From Streptomyces panaciradicis (lineage in GTDB: Bacteria > Actinomycetota > Actinomycetes > Streptomycetales > Streptomycetaceae): DNA of 64,000 nt. The notes under the pieces were generated by a model. That model saw only the letters and a program-made list of their open reading frames with translations. It did not search any database and was not told the origin of the DNA. A program made the position numbers and the translations under genes. Location of the stretch: assembly GCF_023516615.1 (NCBI RefSeq), contig NZ_JAMGBF010000083.1, positions 22,702-86,701 on the forward strand, in the 5' to 3' direction. Shown piece after piece: positions 26,666 through 34,292 of the stretch; position 1 is the first letter of the stretch, and every line of letters begins with the position of its first letter.

Positions 26666-26682
26666 CCCTACAATACGTAGGG
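26666..26682. promoter_or_regulatory. Palindrome CCCTAC-N5-GTAGGG upstream of small membrane gene
   Basis: On the gene strand CCCTACGTATTGTAGGG, 44 nt upstream of ATG 26622. It shares CCTACG---TGTAGG with the site before the MprF-like gene, at almost the same distance from the start codon. Confidence 0.6.
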
Positions 26683-26748
26683 CTCGGCCGGTCCGGTGGT
26701 CACGGGGTCCATGAAGGGCGCCGGAAGCACCTCACCGCCGCGGCCGGG

Positions 26749-26771
26749 CGGCACCGTACTCCGAGGTGCCG
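26749..26771 (-). terminator. Hairpin after nucleotidyltransferase gene
   Basis: CGGCACC-N9-GGTGCCG begins 20 nt beyond the stop at 26792 in the direction of the prenyltransferase operon. Candidate operon terminator. Confidence 0.45.
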
Positions 26772-26791
26772 TGCCCCGCGTACGGGACGGT

Positions 26792-27619
26792 TCACCGGTC
26801 CAGGAGGCGTGTCCGCCAGTGGGCGAGGCCGTGGGACAGCTCACCGTCGCCGGGAGGAAGCCTGAGCAGGGTGCTGTCGATGTAGTACAGGTACAGCGGT
26901 ACGAGTTCGGCGTGGAGGAGTTCGGTGAGCCGCTCCGCCGAGGCGGGCTGTCCCTGGCGGGCGTGCGTCGCGGCCCGGACGAGTTCCCCTGCCACCGGCG
27001 CGGGCCGGGTGAGGTGGTGGCGGATGGCGTCGTCGGTGGATCCGCAGTCCGCGGTCGCGGCGGTGTAGAGGAACCTGAGGGGGAGCAGGACCGCCTTGGT
27101 GAACCGTCTGATGTCGCTCGCCAGGCGAGCGGGACGGTGGAACTCGGCCAGGACGGCGTCCGATGCGAGCATCCTCAGCGCGAAGCGGACGCTGTCGGTC
27201 ACCAGCGTGTCGGCGCCCGGCCGTTCGACGTCCTGGCGTATCTCCTCGCCCAGGAGCAGCTTGCCGCTGTCCTTGAGGTCGAGCCGGTCCACGGCCGGGA
27301 ACCTGCCGTCGTCGCGGTCCGCACGCAGGGCGGGCAAGGAGCCCCAGAACACCGACAGGCGTCCGTAGGAGCCGTCTCGCTCGTGGAGTTCGCGGGTCGC
27401 ACGCGCGATGGTCAGGTCGTCGTCGTGACGGCGGTCCGCGAGGATCAGCGCGAGGTCGATGTCGCTGACGGCGGGCGCGAACCCTCCGTGCGCGAGGCTC
27501 CCCAGGGCGTAGGCCGCGATCAGCCGGTCGTCGATGACCTGTTGGAACAGCCGCGCGCAGTCCTCGGCGATCCGGGTGGCGGAGTCGGCGTCGAGGCTCT
27601 GCCGGGGGAGGGTGCTCAT
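26792..27619 (-). CDS. Nucleotidyltransferase-domain protein of prenyltransferase operon
   Basis: 275 aa. ATG 27619 overlaps the upstream stop as ATGA. The N-terminal Pol-beta-type nucleotidyltransferase core reads LGSLAHGG (Gly40-Ser41) and SDIDLAL (Asp53, Asp55), followed by a third possible acidic residue in DRLDLKD. The C-terminal half is helical and resembles the tail of ANT(3'')/ANT(9)-like adenylyltransferases. Such proteins transfer a nucleotide monophosphate to a hydroxyl group on a small molecule. In this operon the target could be a prenylated or oxidised product, or the enzyme may give self-protection. Neither can be shown from sequence. Confidence 0.8.
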   Translation of the reverse strand: MSTLPRQSLDADSATRIAEDCARLFQQVIDDRLIAAYALGSLAHGGFAPAVSDIDLALILADRRHDDDLTIARATRELHERDGSYGRLSVFWGSLPALRADRDDGRFPAVDRLDLKDSGKLLLGEEIRQDVERPGADTLVTDSVRFALRMLASDAVLAEFHRPARLASDIRRFTKAVLLPLRFLYTAATADCGSTDDAIRHHLTRPAPVAGELVRAATHARQGQPASAERLTELLHAELVPLYLYYIDSTLLRLPPGDGELSHGLAHWRTRLLDR

Positions 27620-28254
27620 GCCGGTACGGCACTGTCGCGGCGGGCGCGTTCGGCGATCCGGTCGGAGACCATGGTGATGATCTGCCAGGCGTGGTCGAGG
27701 AGTTCGATGACCTCGTCGAGCCGCCACTCCGGGCGCTCGGCGAGCAGCCGGTAGCCCATCTCGATGTGTTCCTCGTCCGCTTCGTCGTGCAGGGCGAAGT
27801 AGGCGTTGCCGGGAAACGCCAGGGAGCCGGCGTTGCTGAAGGTGAGACTGCCTGCCTCCAGCACGAGGTGGGCCAGGACGACCCGGTGCAGGCCGGGCAG
27901 GGTGCGGAACTGCTCGACGAACCAGGCGGCCCCGGCTTCGACGACGGGGTCCCAGCCGGGTGTCCGGCCGGTGCGGTGGCTGTCCGCCAGGATGTCGTTG
28001 TGGCCGAGCTCCTCCTGCCGGTGCTGGAGGGCGAGTTCCTTGAGCTGGAGGTCGGTCTCGAACGCGGCCCGCACATCGATCATCCGCTGGAACGCGTCCG
28101 ACCACGGTGCCACGTGGGTCAGTACGGCATCCCTGGTGGCCGCCGGTGTCGTGGGGTCCTCCAGCAGGACGATCAGGTCGCTGCACCGGTAGGCGCGGAC
28201 GTGCTCCTCGTTCCTGTCGGCGACTTCCCGTAGGGGTGCGGGCATGGTGGTCAT
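27616..28254 (-). CDS. Haem-oxygenase-like diiron oxidase (HDO) family protein
   Basis: 212 aa, all-helical. ATGA overlaps join it to both neighbours. Candidate diiron ligands: Glu81/82 and His85 in RQEELGHND, Glu133 in HLVLEAG, and Asp160/Glu161/His163 in HDEADEEHIEMG, spaced as in haem-oxygenase-like non-haem iron enzymes (the group of SznF, BesC and UndA). That superfamily uses O2 for N-hydroxylation, C-C cleavage or desaturation in natural-product pathways. TenA/PqqC relatives share the fold but lack this ligand set. Assignment to HDO is from motif pattern, and the reaction is unknown. Confidence 0.7.
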   Translation of the reverse strand: MTTMPAPLREVADRNEEHVRAYRCSDLIVLLEDPTTPAATRDAVLTHVAPWSDAFQRMIDVRAAFETDLQLKELALQHRQEELGHNDILADSHRTGRTPGWDPVVEAGAAWFVEQFRTLPGLHRVVLAHLVLEAGSLTFSNAGSLAFPGNAYFALHDEADEEHIEMGYRLLAERPEWRLDEVIELLDHAWQIITMVSDRIAERARRDSAVPA

Positions 28255-29414
28255 AGAGCGGCGTCCTCCTGGAGGCTCTGCCGGGCCGGCTGAGGCGGTG
28301 GGCCGGGCTCGACGGTGGGTGAGGGGTAGACCGGAAACCTGAAGTAGACGGATACGTCGCCGTGTTGCCCCAGTGACCGGTAGCTGACCAGCTCCTGCAG
28401 GCCCCGGATCCGGTCCAGGGGCCGCGGTGCCAGGGTGCGGAGCAGGGCGTGGTGACGTCGTGGGTCGAGGCCCTCGTGTGCCATCAGCGCGGCGATCCTG
28501 TCCGCGGCTTCCTCGTCGGACGCGGTGAAGCTGGGCACCCGGAAGTAGGTGGTCGACTCGTCGGCGCGGTCGGCGTCCGGCCGGTACGCCAAGCAGGTCA
28601 GCGGGGCCTCGCCGGCGGCTTGTGGAGCTGCGCCGAGCAGGGCGCGGAAGGCCGAGCGGGCCCTGCCCGGGTCATGGGCGCGGGCCAGGGAGGCCATCTG
28701 CTCCAGGACGGCGACGCTGCCGGTGTGGTTGCGGTAGTAGACCTTCGCCCGGGCCCGCGTGCCGGTGTCCAAGTCGAGGGCGAAGAACTCCAGTTCGCGC
28801 TCGACCCCGTCCTCCTGCGCGGCTCGGGTCACCCGGGCCGAGGTGTCGGCCCACGCGGCGTCCATCGCGAGACGGGCCATCGCCTCGCTCACCAAAGCAT
28901 GCCGATCCGTCATCTCCCTGCCGTACAGACCGAAGTAGATCTTGAAGGCGGGCGGGTGTCCCGGCTTCCAGGCCAAGGAGTGCCAGACGGGGACGGGCGC
29001 TGTCTCCCGACCGGCGCCCGGTGCGAACATGTCGGCCACTTTCCCGTAGCGGTCCAGGCAGACCAGCGGCTCCCCGGCCAACCGGTCCGTCAGCGCCGCC
29101 GCGGCGGCCCGGTTGGAGGCCGCGGTGACGGGCCGGGATGTGCCGAGGGCCTCGAACAGCACGCGCAGTTCCGGTCGCCCCCGGGACCACTTCACCGACA
29201 TCTCGGCGGGGAAGCCGTCGCCGGCGACGTAGGAGGGATACGGGGGCGTCTGCCCGACGGGCAGGTCGGCCCACGGCCGCAGCAGATCCTGGATCTGCTC
29301 CGTCACGGGCTCGCTCAGGTTCCGCGGCAGGCCGAGCCCGTCGCACATCTCGGTCCACCGTTCGCGAAGGAACGCGCCCATGGAACGCCCTTCACCCGAG
29401 AAGACGCTGTCCAT
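28251..29414 (-). CDS. DMATS-type (ABBA) aromatic prenyltransferase
   Basis: 387 aa, typical length. Repeated ABBA strands carry the pyrophosphate-shielding Lys/Tyr motifs: FKIYFGLYGRE (about 157-167), RAKVYYRN, STTYFRVP and the C-terminal SYRSLGQHGDVSVYFRF. Glu88 in LRVLFEALG aligns with the catalytic glutamate that deprotonates the indole or aromatic acceptor. The family attaches a dimethylallyl or longer prenyl group to tryptophan, indoles, tyrosine or other aromatics without Mg2+ dependence. First gene of a coupled three-gene operon (ATGA with the HDO gene). ATG 29381, with GAAGGG upstream, is an alternative start. Confidence 0.88.
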   Translation of the reverse strand: MDSVFSGEGRSMGAFLRERWTEMCDGLGLPRNLSEPVTEQIQDLLRPWADLPVGQTPPYPSYVAGDGFPAEMSVKWSRGRPELRVLFEALGTSRPVTAASNRAAAAALTDRLAGEPLVCLDRYGKVADMFAPGAGRETAPVPVWHSLAWKPGHPPAFKIYFGLYGREMTDRHALVSEAMARLAMDAAWADTSARVTRAAQEDGVERELEFFALDLDTGTRARAKVYYRNHTGSVAVLEQMASLARAHDPGRARSAFRALLGAAPQAAGEAPLTCLAYRPDADRADESTTYFRVPSFTASDEEAADRIAALMAHEGLDPRRHHALLRTLAPRPLDRIRGLQELVSYRSLGQHGDVSVYFRFPVYPSPTVEPGPPPQPARQSLQEDAAL

Positions 29415-29819
29415 TCACCCGTCCCTTCTCCGAGCGTGGCTGGGGTGACGCCGCGGAGGAGGGCCGCGCGAGGCCCCTCGCGGCCGCCGCCGGCGTTCCC
29501 GTGGAGCGAGCGCACGCGAACCGTTTCACCGCCGGTCTCGGCGGACCTCGCCGCGTCCGAGGCGATCACCACTGTCCAGGCGCGTCAGCGCACCGGCCAT
29601 CCTTTCGACGAGCTTCGAAAGGTGGGCCTCGGCGTGGCGGCGCAGGGCGTCGGGGGCTCTGGCCGGAGCGACCGCGGTCACCGTCCTGGGACGACGGCGA
29701 GCTTCCGGGCGCGCTCGGCCCGCCGTCACCGAGGGGCGATCGGGCTGACCGGGGCGAGGGGTTCGATGCGACGGCCTGCCTGTGGTGGGGCGGGCGCGTC
29801 GACGCGTGAGGGCGGCCGG
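29415..29819. other. Upstream region of prenyltransferase operon, no clear gene
   Basis: 405 bp between the prenyltransferase start and the TetR stop. A minus-strand frame at 29526-29729 (67 codons, RHAEAHLSKLVERMAG core) is open but has no recognised family. Otherwise I see only a perfect inverted repeat at 29601-29622. The operon promoter should lie here. Confidence 0.5.
29601..29622. promoter_or_regulatory. Perfect inverted repeat CCTTTCGA-N6-TCGAAAGG
   Basis: Eight-base perfect arms around CGAGCT, about 190 nt upstream of the prenyltransferase ATG and about 200 nt past the TetR stop. Could be an operator or the TetR terminator. Confidence 0.4.
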
Positions 29820-30458
29820 TCAGGCGGGGGTGCCGGGCAGGGGGCGCCGGGCGACCTCGTGGGCGTCGTCCGCCGGCACGCCGAGCATGAGCAGGACCAT
29901 CTCGGCCAGGTTCACCGCGGCCTCGTCGCCGTCCAGGTCGGGGCGGGCGAATCTGAGCTCCACCAGGGACAGCAGGGTGCCGCCCAGTGCGGACAGGGCG
30001 ACCGCCGGGTCGACGGCGGTGAAGCGGCCGGAGGCCATGCCGGCCTCGAGGTCACGCACCGCCCGGCGGGCCAGACCGTTGTCGGAGTGGATGTAGCCGA
30101 GGCCGCGACGGCGCAGGACCTGCATCAGCTCCGGTTGGCTGTCGGCCATGCGGGCGCTGAGCCGGAAGCCCGCCGCGACGAGTTCGGCCGGGTCGTCGAG
30201 CCCCGTCAGGCGTTCGTCGAAGCTCTGGCCGAACTCCTCCAGAGCGTCGATCACCGCCGCTTCGAACAGTTCGGTCTTCGATTCGAAGTGGTTGTAGAAG
30301 GAGCCGAAGCCGACGTCGGCGCGTTCGGCGATCGCCTGGATGCTGACGCCGGTGTCCCCGGTCTCGGCGAGGATCTGCCGGGCCGCGCGGATGAGCGCGC
30401 GACGGGTCTCGGCGCGGCGCCGTTCGAAGCGGTTGCCGGGCGGGGCTGACGTAGGCAT
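29820..30458 (-). CDS. TetR-family repressor of the second catabolic cluster
   Basis: 212 aa. N-terminal HTH about residues 15-62 (RRALIRAARQILAETG, VSIQAIAERADVGFGSFYNHF) and a C-terminal ligand domain with repeated hydrophobic helices. Divergent from the extradiol dioxygenase gene, with two copies of an imperfect palindrome in the 135-bp gap, so it most likely represses itself and the 30594-37498 operon until an aromatic or CoA-type ligand binds. Confidence 0.9.
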   Translation of the reverse strand: MPTSAPPGNRFERRRAETRRALIRAARQILAETGDTGVSIQAIAERADVGFGSFYNHFESKTELFEAAVIDALEEFGQSFDERLTGLDDPAELVAAGFRLSARMADSQPELMQVLRRRGLGYIHSDNGLARRAVRDLEAGMASGRFTAVDPAVALSALGGTLLSLVELRFARPDLDGDEAAVNLAEMVLLMLGVPADDAHEVARRPLPGTPA

Positions 30459-30492
30459 ACGCCGAGTCTAGCCGCGCGGCCGATGACGACAG

Positions 30493-30570
30493 CAACTCTG
30501 ATGAATTCATCATTTCTCTCGGCCGACATCTTGACGAGGGAACTGTCAAACTTGATGATTTCCTCATTAC
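30493..30570. promoter_or_regulatory. Two tandem TetR operators
   Basis: Copy 1 (30493-30516) contains the perfect palindrome TGATGAATTCATCA at 30499-30512. Copy 2 (30547-30570) reads TTGATGATTTCCTCATTA and matches copy 1 at 18 of 24 aligned bases. They are 54 bp apart (about five helical turns), one near the TetR start and one just before the dioxygenase ribosome site. Confidence 0.7.
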
Positions 30571-30593
30571 GGCGATGTTGCTCGGAGGGCACC

Positions 30594-31739
30594 ATGTCTG
30601 AAACCCGCGTCCACGGGCCCGATGCCAGGACGGCCCACCAGGACCTGCACAGCGAGGACGGAGCCCTGCGCGGCGAACACCCCGGTCGCTCCCGGAACCC
30701 GGTGATCAAGGTCGCCGATCTGGCCTGGCTGGAGTTCGAGAAGCCCGACCTGGACCGGGCCGAGGTCTTCGCCCGCGACTTCGGCTTCGGTGTCGCGGCC
30801 CGCACGGAGCGGGAGCTGTGGCTGCGCGGCACCTTCGCGGGCTCCCCCTGCATGGTGATCCGGCGCGGCCGGACCTCCCGCTTCATCGGCCCCGCGTTCC
30901 GTGCCGCGGACCGTGCGGACCTGGACCGGCTGGCCCGCGCCACCGGGTCCGACGTGCGCGAGGCCGACGTGCCCGGCGGCGGCCGGGCCGTCGACCTGCT
31001 CGACCCCTCGGGCGTCCCGGTGCGTGTGGTGCACTGCGGCGAGCAACTGCCTGCACTCCCCGAACAGCAGCCGCTGCTGCTCAACTTCGGTACCGCTCAC
31101 CGTCGTACGAACGCCACACAGCGCCCGCCCCGCGAGCCGTCGCGCATCCAGCGCCTGGGCCATGTGGTCCTGGAGACACGGGTGTTCGGCAAGGCACTCG
31201 ACTGGTACCTGGACACGCTGGGGATGATCGTCTCCGACTTCCTGTTCCTCGACGGGCAACGCGACCGCGGCCCGACCATGGCGTTCATCCGCTGCGACCT
31301 CGGCAGCGTCCCGGCCGACCACCACACCCTCGCCATGCACCTGGGACCCGGCACCGGGTACGTCCACTCCGCCTACCAGGTCACCGACCTCGACTCGATC
31401 GCCGCCGGCGGCGAATACCTCAAGGAGCGCGGCTACCAGCGCAGTTGGGGGATCGGCCGGCACATCCAGGGCAGCCAGCTCTTCGACTACTGGCGCGACC
31501 CGGACCGTTTCATGCTGGAGCACTTCGCCGACGGCGACCTGTTCTCCTGCGACGTCGAGCCCGGCTGGGCGCCCATGTCGACGAGCGGCCTGGCCCAGTG
31601 GGGACCGCCCGCCACCCGCGACTTCCTCGGCGCGAGCCCCTCCCCGCAGCGCATCCGCGACGTCATCGAAGCGCTGCGCGGCGACAACGAGATGGACCCC
31701 GCCCGCCTGCTCGGTCTGCTCAAGGCCACCAAGTCCTGA
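30594..31739 (+). CDS. Extradiol dioxygenase, two-domain VOC type (second cluster)
   Basis: 381 aa from ATG 30594, preceded by CGGAGGG. A 35-residue polar leader precedes two VOC domains (about 38-150 and 185-312). Metal ligands in the second domain: His190 (RLGHVVLET), His258 (GYVHSAYQV) and Glu309 (DRFMLEHFADG), with the GRHIQGSQLFDYWRDPD signature between them. Cleaves a catechol-type ring meta to the hydroxyls. Only distantly similar to the other extradiol enzyme in the window, hence a different substrate. Confidence 0.9.
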   Translation: MSETRVHGPDARTAHQDLHSEDGALRGEHPGRSRNPVIKVADLAWLEFEKPDLDRAEVFARDFGFGVAARTERELWLRGTFAGSPCMVIRRGRTSRFIGPAFRAADRADLDRLARATGSDVREADVPGGGRAVDLLDPSGVPVRVVHCGEQLPALPEQQPLLLNFGTAHRRTNATQRPPREPSRIQRLGHVVLETRVFGKALDWYLDTLGMIVSDFLFLDGQRDRGPTMAFIRCDLGSVPADHHTLAMHLGPGTGYVHSAYQVTDLDSIAAGGEYLKERGYQRSWGIGRHIQGSQLFDYWRDPDRFMLEHFADGDLFSCDVEPGWAPMSTSGLAQWGPPATRDFLGASPSPQRIRDVIEALRGDNEMDPARLLGLLKATKS

Positions 31740-31766
31740 CCCCCGCCCCCTGACGAAAGTACCGAC

Positions 31767-32705
31767 ATGAGCACGAACGTCCTGCGCACCGCCGACGGCT
31801 GGTGGGTGGTCCGCGGCGACCGGGCCCTCCCCGTCCCCACCAAGGCCCTCACCACCGCCGAGCTGATCGCCGACCGTGACGCCGTACGGGAGGCGGCCAC
31901 CTCGGACGACCCCGGCACGCCCGTCGCCGGCCTTGCCGCCCTCTCGCCGGTCACCACCCCCTGCCGGGTGGTCGCCCAAATGGTCAACTACCGCAGTCAC
32001 GCCCGCGATTCGGGCTTCACCGGCGACATCCCGGCCACCTTCTTCCGCAAAGCGTCCGGCTCGGTCAGCGGACCTCGCGACGCCGTCGTGCGGCCCTCCC
32101 ACGTGAAGTTCCTCGACTACGAGATCGAACTCGGCCTCGTCATGGGCGCGCCCCTGCCCATCGGCGCCGTGGTCGAGGAGCGGGACCTGCCGTCGTACGT
32201 CGCCGGACTGGTGATCACCAACGACGTCAGCGCCCGCGACGTCCAGCTGACCAAGACCCAGTTCTACGAGAGCAAGTCCTACCCCACCTTCACACCGGCC
32301 GGCCCCTACCTGGCCCTTCTGGAGCCCGAGGACTTCACCCGTCTCCTCGATCTGCGGCTGCGGTTGTCCGTCAACGGCGAACTGCGCCAGGACCGCACCC
32401 TCGCCGACATGATCGTCCGCCCGGCGCAGGCCCTGACCCTGCTGGCCCGCTTCCAGACCCTCGACCCCGGCGACCTGCTGCTCACCGGCACCCCCGGCGG
32501 CACCGCGCTCAAGGCCCCGCCCAAACCGGTCGAGAAGATCGGCGCCCTGCTGCCGGCCGCCGTGAAATGGAAGGCGTTCTTCACGTCGCAGGCCAGGAAC
32601 CCCCATTACCTGCGCACCGGCGACGTGATCACGGCGACGATCACCACCCCCGACGGCCGGATCGACCTCGGCGAGCAGCGCTCGCCCGTCACGGACGCGG
32701 AGTAG
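31767..32705 (+). CDS. Fumarylacetoacetate hydrolase-family protein (second cluster)
   Basis: 312 aa. FAH core with FLDYEIELGLVMGAPLP metal motif, VITNDVSARDVQL, KSYPTFTPAGPYL and LLTGTPGGTAL. 27 bp after the dioxygenase stop. In meta-cleavage pathways such enzymes hydrolyse the C-C bond of the ring-fission product. Release of acetoacetate here would explain the acetoacetyl-CoA synthetase gene two positions downstream (inference). Confidence 0.88.
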   Translation: MSTNVLRTADGWWVVRGDRALPVPTKALTTAELIADRDAVREAATSDDPGTPVAGLAALSPVTTPCRVVAQMVNYRSHARDSGFTGDIPATFFRKASGSVSGPRDAVVRPSHVKFLDYEIELGLVMGAPLPIGAVVEERDLPSYVAGLVITNDVSARDVQLTKTQFYESKSYPTFTPAGPYLALLEPEDFTRLLDLRLRLSVNGELRQDRTLADMIVRPAQALTLLARFQTLDPGDLLLTGTPGGTALKAPPKPVEKIGALLPAAVKWKAFFTSQARNPHYLRTGDVITATITTPDGRIDLGEQRSPVTDAE

Positions 32706-32714
32706 GGGACCGAG

Positions 32715-34292
32715 GTGAGCCGCACCGCACAGCACGTACCCGTCGTCATCGTCGGCGCCGGACCGGTGGGCGTGACCGCAGCCCTCCTCCTCGCCCGGCG
32801 CGGAGTCCGCACCGTGGTCCTGGAACGCCACCAGGACCTCTACCCCCTGCCCCGTGCCGTCGCCACCGACGACGAGGTCCGCAGAATCCTCCAGGCCGCC
32901 GGCGTGGGGGAGGAGTTCGCCGCGATCGCCCGCCCGGCGAACGGACTGCGGCTGCTGGACGCCCGCCACCGGGTGATGGCGGAGTTCCGCCGCACCGGGC
33001 ACGGCCCGCACGGCTACCCGCAGACCAGCATGTTCGACCAGCCCGAACTGGAACGACTGCTGCGCGAGGCCCTCCTGCGGCACCCCGCATGCGAACTGCG
33101 CGGTGGCGTGGAGGTCACGGGCGTCGGACCGGACACCGCGGGCCGGGTGCGGGTGACCTACCGCGACGACGACGGCGAGCACCAGATGTGGGCCGAGGCG
33201 GTTCTCGGCTGCGACGGGGCGAACAGCCTCACCCGCGACGCCATCGGCGCGACCTGGGAGGACCTGCGCTTCGAGGAACGCTGGCACGTCATCGACGTCC
33301 GGACCAAGGCCGACGTCCGCTGCTGGGAGGGCGTCGACCAGGTCTGCGACCCGCGCCGCCCGGCGACGTTCATGCGCGTGGGCGAGGACCGCTACCGCTG
33401 GGAGTTCCGGCTCGGCGACACCGACGCACCGCTCCGCGACCTGGTCTCCCCCTGGCTGCCGCCCTCCTACGACGGGGACGTCGAGGTCGTCCGCCAGACG
33501 CAGTACACCTTCCGGGCCCGCATAGCCGACCGGTGGCGGAGCGGCCGCGTCTTCCTCCTCGGCGACGCCGCCCACCTCACCCCGCCGTTCATCGGACAGG
33601 GCCTGTGCGCGGGCCTGCGCGACGCCTACAACCTCACCTGGAAGCTCGCCCGCGTCCTTCGACAAGGCTCCGACGAAAGGCTTCTGGACACCTATGAAAG
33701 CGAACGCAGGCCGCACGCACGGCACATGATCCGCCTCGCCGTCGCCATGGGCTGGGCCATGACCGGCGGACAGGACGGCGCCGCGGCCCTGCGCCGGGGA
33801 CTGCTCGGGGCGGTCTGCCGCATACCCGGCCTGGCCGCCAAGGCAGGCCGCGACCTCACCCCGCCCCTGACCTCCGGCCCGCTCGTCCGCCGCGGCCTGC
33901 GCGGAGGCCTGGCAGGCACCCACTGCCCGCAACCATGGGTCACCGTCGACGGACGACGTACCCGCCTCGACGACGTGCTCGGTGACTCCTTCGCCGTGCT
34001 CACCGCCACCCCGCCACGGCCCTCGCTGAACGCCCTCGCCCACGGACTCGGCGGCCGCCCGATCTACGTCGGCGACCTCGGCGACGACGGCACACTCGCC
34101 GCCTGGCTGCGCGCCGGCCGGGCGGACGCCGTCCTGCTGCGCCCCGACCGCGTCGTCATGGACGTCGTACCGGCCGGAGCCAGGGACTTCACCGGCACCG
34201 GCACCTGGGCGTCCCTCGTGCACACCACCCGCAGCCCTCTCCCGCCCGAACAGACCTTCCACCCACGCCCGCTGAGGAGCGCCGCACGATGA
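32715..34292 (+). CDS. MhpA-like FAD-dependent aromatic hydroxylase
   Basis: 525 aa, GTG start after GACCGAG. FAD-binding VVIVGAGPVGVTAALLLARRG, AVLGCDGANS (DG motif) and VFLLGDAAHLTPPFIGQG (GD motif). The long C-terminal thioredoxin-like tail (after about 400) matches the MhpA/PheA class of NADH-dependent phenol or hydroxyphenylpropionate hydroxylases, which add the second hydroxyl before ring cleavage. Its stop overlaps the next start as ATGA. Confidence 0.9.
   Translation: MSRTAQHVPVVIVGAGPVGVTAALLLARRGVRTVVLERHQDLYPLPRAVATDDEVRRILQAAGVGEEFAAIARPANGLRLLDARHRVMAEFRRTGHGPHGYPQTSMFDQPELERLLREALLRHPACELRGGVEVTGVGPDTAGRVRVTYRDDDGEHQMWAEAVLGCDGANSLTRDAIGATWEDLRFEERWHVIDVRTKADVRCWEGVDQVCDPRRPATFMRVGEDRYRWEFRLGDTDAPLRDLVSPWLPPSYDGDVEVVRQTQYTFRARIADRWRSGRVFLLGDAAHLTPPFIGQGLCAGLRDAYNLTWKLARVLRQGSDERLLDTYESERRPHARHMIRLAVAMGWAMTGGQDGAAALRRGLLGAVCRIPGLAAKAGRDLTPPLTSGPLVRRGLRGGLAGTHCPQPWVTVDGRRTRLDDVLGDSFAVLTATPPRPSLNALAHGLGGRPIYVGDLGDDGTLAAWLRAGRADAVLLRPDRVVMDVVPAGARDFTGTGTWASLVHTTRSPLPPEQTFHPRPLRSAAR

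Noticed and set aside
30567..34262. A 1231-codon minus-strand open frame across the second catabolic cluster
   Set aside because: It lies antisense to three clear enzyme genes and shows no motif. Long antisense frames are expected at this base composition.
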